Shown: positions 57,235 to 64,000 of the stretch, in pieces | How positions within the stretch are numbered: position 1 is the stretch's first letter | How the letters are laid out: every line of letters begins with the position of its first letter | Source of the DNA: Amphritea atlantica | GTDB taxonomy: Bacteria; Pseudomonadota; Gammaproteobacteria; Pseudomonadales; Balneatricaceae | Length of the DNA stretch: 64,000 bases | Direction: 5' to 3' | NCBI GenBank assembly: GCA_024397875.1 | Contig: CP073344.1 | Span: 124,001-188,000 of the forward strand | Made by a program: the position numbers and the translations under genes | The notes under the pieces: model-generated | What the model saw: the letters and a program-made list of their open reading frames with translations, nothing else | What the model was told of the DNA's origin: nothing | Databases searched by the model: none

Positions 57235-57262
57235 AGAGGGATCAGCGTAGCCAGATCCCTCT
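57235..57262. terminator. Inverted repeat between convergent regulator and trhO
   Basis: AGAGGGATC (57235) / GATCCCTCT (57254), a perfect nine-pair stem between convergent genes. No strong T-tract on either side. Confidence 0.6.
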
Positions 57263-57272
57263 AAGTCAGTGT

Positions 57273-58253
57273 TTAGCTTTTTTCCTGCTGCGCCAGCCGT
57301 TCCTGTAGTTTCAGTTCCCGCCGTTTGCTGCTGGTGTCGTTGGCATCGGCGCCCAGATGGGCCTCGCCCCGTTGTTGAGCCAGTTGCATCTGCTTCTGCC
57401 GCTCGATAAATCGCTCGCGCTGTTCATCGCTCAGGTTGTCATAGCAGTTGGGGCAGCTGATGCCCGCCTGATACTTGTCGCTTTGCATCTGTTCCGCGGT
57501 GAGCGGCAGGCGGCAAGCGTGACACTGATCGTAGCTGCCTTTTTCCAGCTGGTGATTGACTGTCACCCGGTTATCAAACACGAAGCACTCGCCTTCCCAT
57601 AAGGACTGTTCCTGGGGTACCTGTTCCAGGTATTTCAGAATGCCGCCCTCCAGGTGATAGACCTCATCGAAGCCCTGCTCTTTAAGGTAGGCGGTGGATT
57701 TTTCACAGCGGATACCGCCGGTGCAGAACATTGCCACTTTACGGTTTTTCTGCGGGTCCAGATTTTCTTTGACGTAGGCAGGAAACTCGCGGAAGGTCTC
57801 GGTTTCCGGATTGATCGCTCCCTTAAAGGTGCCCACCTGAACTTCGTAGTCGTTGCGGGTATCCACCAAAATAACTTCCGGGTCGGAGATCAGTGCATTC
57901 CACTCGTCCGGTTTGACGTAAGTGCCAACGACGCGTTTAGGGTCTATCCCTTCAACGCCCATGGTAACGATCTCTTTTTTCAGCTTAACCTTGGTGCGGT
58001 GAAACGGGTTGCTGTCATCCAGCGACTCTTTGTAAACGATATCGGCAAGCCGGGAATCGTTTTGCAACCAGGTCAGCAGGGCATCAATACCGGCACGGCT
58101 GCCGGCGACGGTACCGTTAATCCCTTCGCGGGCCAGCAGCAGTGTGCCGCGTACGTCGTTATCCAGCATGACTTTATGCAGTGGTTCACGCAGGGTTTCA
58201 AAATCTTCCAGCGCGACAAATTTATACATCGCGCAGACTACGATCTGTGACAT
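57273..58253 (-). CDS. trhO: tRNA uridine(34) hydroxylase, rhodanese family
   Basis: Cytosolic protein of 326 residues that forms 5-hydroxyuridine at tRNA position 34 using oxygen. It has an N-terminal acylphosphatase-like region ([18 protein letters not shown]) and a rhodanese domain with the active Cys in [16 protein letters not shown]. The C-terminal part has Cys pairs CHACRLPL and [16 protein letters not shown]. Text matches E. coli TrhO (YceA). The tRNA-modification role is established for the family. Confidence 0.95.
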   Translation of the reverse strand: MSQIVVCAMYKFVALEDFETLREPLHKVMLDNDVRGTLLLAREGINGTVAGSRAGIDALLTWLQNDSRLADIVYKESLDDSNPFHRTKVKLKKEIVTMGVEGIDPKRVVGTYVKPDEWNALISDPEVILVDTRNDYEVQVGTFKGAINPETETFREFPAYVKENLDPQKNRKVAMFCTGGIRCEKSTAYLKEQGFDEVYHLEGGILKYLEQVPQEQSLWEGECFVFDNRVTVNHQLEKGSYDQCHACRLPLTAEQMQSDKYQAGISCPNCYDNLSDEQRERFIERQKQMQLAQQRGEAHLGADANDTSSKRRELKLQERLAQQEKS

Positions 58254-58327
58254 TCGTTCTCCTCAGCCGGTCGGAACGTAAATCCGGAGCCTTTGGGGTT
58301 ATTGTAGGTGGGTTTATTGAATTATTT

Positions 58328-58346
58328 ATTCAATTATCTATTGAAT
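58328..58346. repeat. Inverted repeat upstream of trhO
   Basis: ATTCAAT-tatct-ATTGAAT, perfect seven-pair, with another TTGAAT just to the left. Possible regulator site near the trhO promoter; factor unknown. Confidence 0.4.
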
Positions 58347-58463
58347 AGAGGGGCGACATTATACCTACATCCGTCTCTCATGAAGACGGATAAAGAGTAA
58401 GGTTAATCGGATGAGGCTGAGGACTTACCGATATGCCGATGTCGGACGGTCGTTGAGCCGATC

Positions 58464-58477
58464 ATGATCTGTATCAA
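58464..58477 (+). promoter_or_regulatory. FNR/ANR-like box upstream of the haem protein genes
   Basis: ATGAT-ctgt-ATCAA matches the FNR consensus TTGAT-N4-ATCAA at nine of ten positions. It lies 134 nt before the gene at 58611, within the 357-nt gap 58254-58610. Oxygen-responsive control is inferred. No clear -10 was fixed downstream. Confidence 0.5.
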
Positions 58478-58610
58478 CGTGGCCAGACATTATGGTGAAT
58501 CCCCCGATATCTTTTGTCTTGCAGGCTCTCGCTTTGAGCTATAGTTGAAAAAATCGATAAAAAATAACAGGGATGTAATTCTCTGATTCACACAGCTTGA
58601 GGGTTGATCT

Positions 58611-59702
58611 ATGCAAAGATTCATTAAAGCGCGAGCCGGTTTTGTTGGTTCACTGGTGATCCTGAGTGGCGTTGCTTTAAGCGGCATAACGTTAAGTGGT
58701 GCCGTTCAGGCCGCCAACGAGACGCTTACCAGTGTAAAGACTGATACCACAATCACACTGGATGGTATGGCTGAAAGCGCATGGGATAACGCCCCGGAAT
58801 TGCGTGTTCAGCTCGATAACCTGCCCTATAAAGCGAACAACTATGGCGGGATGACCGGTGTCAGTGTGCAGCTTAAATCCCTCTATGATGAGAACTTCGT
58901 CTATTTTCTTATTCAGTACGATGATCCGACTAAAAGCCTGGCCCGTTTCCCCTGGGAAAAACAGGCGGATGGTTCATGGAAACAGTTGAAAGATAAGGAT
59001 CAGACCGGCCACGATAATGTTTACTATGAAGATAAGCTGGCACTGTTGTGGAACATTAATGCCCGGGGGTTCGCTAAGAAAGGCTGTGATGTCGCCTGTC
59101 ATATGCAGGATGATGACGGCAAAATTAATGGCTTTGATCAGACAGGCAAAGCGCCGGGGCGTAAATATACCCGGGACGGTCAGACTATCGATATGTGGCA
59201 CTGGAAAAGTGTACGCATGAATCCACTGGGGCTGATTGATGACCAGTTTATCGACAGTGTGAATGATCCGTCAGTGAATAAAAACTGGGGGCGTCACGGG
59301 GATAGTAAAACCGGCGGTGGCTATGTTGATAATGTGAATGCCGAAAAGACCGGACCTGCGTTTATGAATCGCAGCCAGGGTAATGTGGATGGCTTTACCA
59401 TTACCCCCTCCCAGAAGACCCCTTTTGTGGATACCTTTAAACCGGGTGACCAGGTTCCGGGGATTATGTCTGAAGCGTTTACCGGCTCCCGGGGGGATAT
59501 CTGGGCGAAAGGGGAGTGGCAGGATGGTCGGTGGACCATCGAAATCAAACGGGCGCTGGTGACTAGCGGCGAGAATGCCGGAGTTCAGGATGTTCAGTTC
59601 AGTGACCTGAGCCAGGCTTACAGCTTCGGGATCTCGGTGTTTGATAACTCGCAGATTGATCATCTCTATCATGAAGGAGCGTATGATCTCATCTTTAAGT
59701 AA
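58611..59702 (+). CDS. Periplasmic haem protein, ethylbenzene-dehydrogenase-like haem domain
   Basis: Secreted protein of 363 residues. The signal peptide ends near AVQA|ANE (residue 34). The core resembles the EB_dh haem-binding domain of DMSO-reductase-type gamma subunits: DGMAESAWDNAPELRV and YDENFVYFLIQYDDPTKS at the N-terminus, WTIEIKRAL later. An unusual C-x3-C-H haem motif, GCDVACHM, lies at Cys159-Cys163-His164; the common form is CxxCH. A membrane protein with a CxxCH motif follows at 59802. No molybdenum catalytic subunit is nearby, so this is likely an electron-transfer protein. Confidence 0.75.
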   Translation: MQRFIKARAGFVGSLVILSGVALSGITLSGAVQAANETLTSVKTDTTITLDGMAESAWDNAPELRVQLDNLPYKANNYGGMTGVSVQLKSLYDENFVYFLIQYDDPTKSLARFPWEKQADGSWKQLKDKDQTGHDNVYYEDKLALLWNINARGFAKKGCDVACHMQDDDGKINGFDQTGKAPGRKYTRDGQTIDMWHWKSVRMNPLGLIDDQFIDSVNDPSVNKNWGRHGDSKTGGGYVDNVNAEKTGPAFMNRSQGNVDGFTITPSQKTPFVDTFKPGDQVPGIMSEAFTGSRGDIWAKGEWQDGRWTIEIKRALVTSGENAGVQDVQFSDLSQAYSFGISVFDNSQIDHLYHEGAYDLIFK

Positions 59703-59801
59703 CTGAATCAGTGCAGCAATGCAGTACTGATAAATGGGATGCTCTTCTTCAGGCGAAGACGGGCGTCCGGTCTTGCCAAGTTACCTGATAAGGGCTGATC
59801 T

Positions 59802-60539
59802 ATGCGTATAAACTCACTTGAATTCTCTGCAAAGCTGGGACTGTCCGGTTTTCTTATAACCGTTATTCTGGGCGCGCTCAGTGCGGTCACCCTGATTGGC
59901 TTACTCTATTCTCAGCATGACCGCGGTTTTAATATTCCGGAGATGGAGAAAGTGAGATCCCATTACAGCGACTCACTGTTGATCTCAGCCATGAAAGGCT
60001 CAATGTATCAATATGTTGCTGAAGATAGTGATATCGATCTGATCGCTCAATGGATCGCAGAGGGGGCGAAGAATGATGCCTTCTTCAAAGAGGAGGTGAT
60101 GTATATCCTCGAAGAGGATTGTCAGAAGTGTCATAGCCGTAATTCCCAGATGAGCAAGGCGATTACCTCGATGCCTTTCAGTCACTACGAGGATATAGTG
60201 CAATACACCGAGGGTGGGTATAGCTGGACGAAAATGGCAAAAACAGCCCATATCCACCTGTTTGGTATCGCCGTATTCTTAGTACTTGTTTCAATGGTCA
60301 TGGCTTATAGCAGTTATGCTAGCTGGATTAAAACGCTGCTGATCTCTGCAGGCTGGATCGCATTGTGGCTGGATATCGCGTCCTGGTGGCTGACAAAATT
60401 CTTCAGTGGCTTTGCCTATGTGATATCGGTGGCAGGGTCTGTCGAGATCGGTGCTGTGTGTGCAATGAGTGGCTTGTGTCTGTTGAATCTCTGGTTTCGG
60501 TTACCGGCGATAGTGCTTGAGCCTGAATCTGAGCATTAG
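59802..60539 (+). CDS. Membrane-bound c-type cytochrome
   Basis: A 245-residue membrane protein with a haem-c site CQKCH (about residues 107-111) in a segment between helix 1 (LSGFLITVILGALSAVTLIGLL) and later helices. Three to four C-terminal helices follow (FGIAVFLVLVSMVMAYSSY; TLLISAGWIALWLDIASWWL; VGAVCAMSGLCLLNLW-like text). His residues in the helices (AHIHLFG) might bind a b-type haem; this is not certain. With the gene at 58611, 99 nt upstream, it probably forms a membrane-periplasm electron path controlled by oxygen. Confidence 0.8.
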   Translation: MRINSLEFSAKLGLSGFLITVILGALSAVTLIGLLYSQHDRGFNIPEMEKVRSHYSDSLLISAMKGSMYQYVAEDSDIDLIAQWIAEGAKNDAFFKEEVMYILEEDCQKCHSRNSQMSKAITSMPFSHYEDIVQYTEGGYSWTKMAKTAHIHLFGIAVFLVLVSMVMAYSSYASWIKTLLISAGWIALWLDIASWWLTKFFSGFAYVISVAGSVEIGAVCAMSGLCLLNLWFRLPAIVLEPESEH

Positions 60540-60888
60540 CCTTAGTCTTACGAGCACCGGGCTGAATAATACGGCTTCCCGTTTTTGACCGGCCGGGCTA
60601 AAAAAGCCAGTTTGATAAGCTCTTCTGATAAGCATTGACCCGGAGGTGGTCGATGCTTTCATTCATTAACAGGCGCGATTTTGCTCGCTTCCGGCTGCAC
60701 GGGTTCGGTTGACTCCTGTTGCCTCTCCCCTGACGAGCTTTTTTCTGATGCCTGAGATCGTCTTTCCGCGTCTAATTTAGCTGAAGTTTTACCGTAAACC
60801 GGGTAGGATATGCTCCCTTTTTATCGGCCGGTTACTGGATTGCCCGTCGGTTTCAGCTAATTATTGCGTGTCAGGTTAACGTTTCTCT
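60540..60888. other. 349-nt intergenic region before queA
   Basis: Holds a probable terminator at 60558-60586 (CGGGC...GCTTCCCG, TTTTT) for the haem genes and presumably the queA promoter, but no convincing -35/-10 pair was picked. No gene or RNA family was recognised in 60590-60888. Confidence 0.5.
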
Positions 60889-61923
60889 ATGCAGGTAAAA
60901 GATTTTCACTTTGATCTACCCGACGAGCTTATCGCCCGCTATCCACTGGAGAAGCGCAGCGACAGCCGGTTGTTCTGTGTGGATGGTAACAGCGGTGAGT
61001 TTCAGCACCGGCAGTTCTTCGACGTGCTGGATCTGCTGGAACCCGGTGATCTGGTAGTGTTCAATAATACCCGGGTTATTCCGGCGCGGATGTTTGGCCA
61101 GAAGGCCTCCGGCGGTAAGATCGAGGTGCTGGTCGAACGGGTACTGGATGAGCGCTCTGCACTGGCCCATATCCGCTCCAGCCGGTCGCCCAAACCTGGC
61201 GCAGAACTGACGTTTGAGGGTGGCCTGAAAGCAACCATGGTGGCCCGTCATGATGACCTGTTTGAGTTGCAGTTTGAGCTGCAGGATGTGCACCTGGTCG
61301 AGGCACTGGAACAGTTCGGCCATATGCCGTTGCCTCCCTATATGAAGCGGGAAGATGAGCTGTCTGACCGGGAACGTTATCAGACCGTTTATAACGAAAA
61401 GCCGGGGGCTGTCGCAGCGCCAACCGCCGGCCTGCATTTCGATGATGCACTGCTCGACCGTCTGGCCGAGAAGGGTGTGAACAAAGCTTTTGTCACCCTG
61501 CATGTGGGGGCCGGGACCTTCCGTCCGGTGAAAGTCGATAATATTCAGGATCATAAGATGCATGCTGAATATATCGAAGTGCCGGAAGCGGTGTGTCAGG
61601 CGGTACGGGAAACCAAAGCGCGGGGAAACCGGGTGCTTGCCGTGGGAACCACTTCGGTACGCTGCCTGGAAACCGCCAGCCAGGATGGCGAGATTCAGCC
61701 CTTTTTTGGTGATACGGATATCTTTATCTTTCCGGGGTATCAGTTCCGCACGGTCGACCTGCTGATCACCAATTTTCATCTGCCGGAGTCGACGTTGCTT
61801 ATGCTGGTGTCGGCGTTTGCCGGTTATGAGCATATGATGGCGGCTTATAAAGAAGCGGTGGCGCAGCGTTATCGTTTCTTCAGTTATGGCGATGCGATGT
61901 TTTTATCCAAAAAAGATCGTTAG
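60889..61923 (+). CDS. queA: S-adenosylmethionine:tRNA ribosyltransferase-isomerase
   Basis: Cytosolic enzyme of 344 residues that transfers and isomerises the ribosyl part of SAM onto preQ1-tRNA to give epoxyqueuosine. Collinear with Que[65 protein letters not shown] and [14 protein letters not shown]. It starts the queuosine pair with tgt, a common gammaproteobacterial order before yajC-secDF. Confidence 0.97.
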   Translation: MQVKDFHFDLPDELIARYPLEKRSDSRLFCVDGNSGEFQHRQFFDVLDLLEPGDLVVFNNTRVIPARMFGQKASGGKIEVLVERVLDERSALAHIRSSRSPKPGAELTFEGGLKATMVARHDDLFELQFELQDVHLVEALEQFGHMPLPPYMKREDELSDRERYQTVYNEKPGAVAAPTAGLHFDDALLDRLAEKGVNKAFVTLHVGAGTFRPVKVDNIQDHKMHAEYIEVPEAVCQAVRETKARGNRVLAVGTTSVRCLETASQDGEIQPFFGDTDIFIFPGYQFRTVDLLITNFHLPESTLLMLVSAFAGYEHMMAAYKEAVAQRYRFFSYGDAMFLSKKDR

Positions 61924-62023
61924 CAGAAGGGCGGTCTGAGTCGAAAAAACAGCGATCAGCCTTTAATTTATTTTATTCAGCCTTATATAGGGAGAAGATC
62001 GCAACTCCCCAGGCGAAACCTGA

Positions 62024-63193
<1,170 letters not shown>

Positions 63194-63234
63194 CTTTAAT
63201 TTATTGATTTTATTAAGTATTAGGAGAAGCCGTA

Positions 63235-63570
63235 ATGAGCTTTTTTATCTCTCCAGCTTACGCTGAAGCAGCTGCCGGACCGGGTGGTTTAGATCCAAGT
63301 ATGTTCAATCTGATTTTTCTGGTTGGCTTCGGTGTTATTTTTTACATGTTTATGTGGCGTCCTCAGGCAAAACGCGCCAAAGAACATAAAGCGCTGCTGA
63401 ACGGACTGAGCAAGGGTGATGAAGTGATCACCGCCGGTGGTCTGATCGGTAAAGTTGTGCGTCTGAGCGACGACTATGTGGTACTGAGCGTGAATGACAC
63501 TACTGAGCTGACTTTCCAGAAAACTCATGTCAGTGCTGCGCTGCCAAAAGGCACCATTAAACAGATCTAG
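63235..63570 (+). CDS. yajC: Sec translocase accessory subunit YajC
   Basis: Small inner-membrane protein of 111 residues with one helix (LIFLVGFGVIFYMFMWRP) and the family text RPQAKRAKEHKALLNGLSKG and DEVITAGGLIGKV. It associates with SecDF-YidC. AGGAGAAG lies upstream. secD follows after a terminator-like hairpin. Confidence 0.96.
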   Translation: MSFFISPAYAEAAAGPGGLDPSMFNLIFLVGFGVIFYMFMWRPQAKRAKEHKALLNGLSKGDEVITAGGLIGKVVRLSDDYVVLSVNDTTELTFQKTHVSAALPKGTIKQI

Positions 63571-63587
63571 TAACAAATCCATAACCA

Positions 63588-63613
63588 AACGCCACTATCG
63601 TGGCGTTGTTTTT
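63588..63613 (+). terminator. Hairpin between yajC and secD
   Basis: AACGCCAC-tatc-GTGGCGTT, an eight-pair perfect stem, then GTTTTT. It could end part of the yajC transcripts; secD would then need its own promoter or readthrough. Confidence 0.75.
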
Positions 63614-63754
63614 ATGTGATTAGAGCAGCGACGGTTCAGGCCGTTGCCTGCTTGTTGAATCGTTTAAATCTAAACATTGGAGTCCGGTCAGAAACGAGCC
63701 TTTTTTGATGAAAGCGCTTGCTCTGATAACCGGGCTAGTTAGGGACAGAGCGCC

Positions 63755-64000
63755 ATGCTCAATAAATATCCACTGTGGAAAAATGCGCTGATCGTGCTGG
63801 TACTGCTGGTCTGTGGTATCTATGCCGCACCCAACCTTTTTCCTGACGATTATGCTGTTCAGCTTTCCGGCACCCGAGAGTCGAATGTAGTCAACCAGCC
63901 ATTGCTGGATCAGGTGACCGAAGCCTTGCAGCAGGCTGATATCAGCGTTAAAGGTGAAGAACTGACTGATAATGGCGGTCTGATCCGTTTCAAAGACAGT
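63755..64000 (+). CDS. secD: Protein translocase subunit SecD, 3' end outside window
   Basis: Only the first 82 codons are present. The start MLNKYPLWKNALIVLVLLVC, the helix-proximal IYAAPNLFPDDYAVQLSGT and the following periplasmic P1 start match SecD. It continues beyond the right edge, and secF is expected next. Confidence 0.94.
   Translation, partial: MLNKYPLWKNALIVLVLLVCGIYAAPNLFPDDYAVQLSGTRESNVVNQPLLDQVTEALQQADISVKGEELTDNGGLIRFKDS

Overview
The window reads as chromosomal DNA of a marine, heterotrophic gammaproteobacterium, most likely of the Oceanospirillaceae (an Amphritea/Neptunomonas/Marinobacterium-like organism). This is inferred from the gene content: the housekeeping order queA-tgt-yajC-secD, a finR/fpr pair, TRAP transporters, a Pseudomonas-type lysine catabolic set, glutathione-dependent formaldehyde oxidation, and many chemoreceptors and two-component systems. 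No phage genes, transposases, rRNA or CRISPR array were seen. 52 protein genes (two cut by the window ends) and one tRNA are annotated.

Region by region. 1-13604 is a signalling and small-molecule block. It holds a membrane diguanylate cyclase cut by the left edge, then a tightly coupled trio (DapF-like amino-acid epimerase, MFS exporter with an N-terminal membrane extension, and a 523-residue protein I do not recognise). After that come two tandem periplasmic binding proteins with no permease or ATPase, a hybrid histidine kinase, and a REC-GGDEF-EAL protein. 13605-20705 is an eight-gene operon: PepSY protein, OmpR-type regulator and sensor kinase, then five accessory genes (periplasmic protein, P-loop protein, degenerate ABC half-transporter, alpha/beta hydrolase, lipoprotein). 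A PmrA-like direct repeat precedes it. 20753-23829 is the formaldehyde detoxification locus (LysR, adhC/frmA, frmB) ending in a strong terminator. 24055-34734 carries a NIT-domain chemoreceptor, a TauE/SafE permease, a TakP-like TRAP transporter with a Cache kinase/LuxR-type regulator pair, and a second chemoreceptor.

34929-39691 encodes the lower part of the D-lysine/pipecolate route: amaB, a LysR regulator, amaA and a short DUF1338 (HglS-like) enzyme. 39953-46032 has a fused 5-oxoprolinase/hydantoinase, a LysR regulator and an orphan TRAP binding protein. 46149-50330 holds small conserved proteins, a SelO/YdiU protein, a SHOCT lipoprotein and a membrane protein. 49570-51141 is the oddest DNA here. 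It contains an intact tRNA-Leu(CAA) on the minus strand, followed downstream by a cluster of hairpins and at least three decayed tRNA-Leu-like copies plus a fragment, several of them separated by terminator-like hairpins.

51264-53059 is fpr/finR. 53254-57209 is a VWA-domain protein with its own two-component system. 57273-58253 is trhO. 58611-60539 encodes two predicted c-type haem proteins downstream of an FNR/ANR-like box. 60889 to the right edge is queA, tgt, yajC and the start of secD.

The parts most likely to hold undescribed biology are the epimerase-MFS-unknown trio, the eight-gene sensor operon with its degenerate ABC protein, and the tRNA-Leu decay array. All function calls come from reading motifs by eye; no database search was run.
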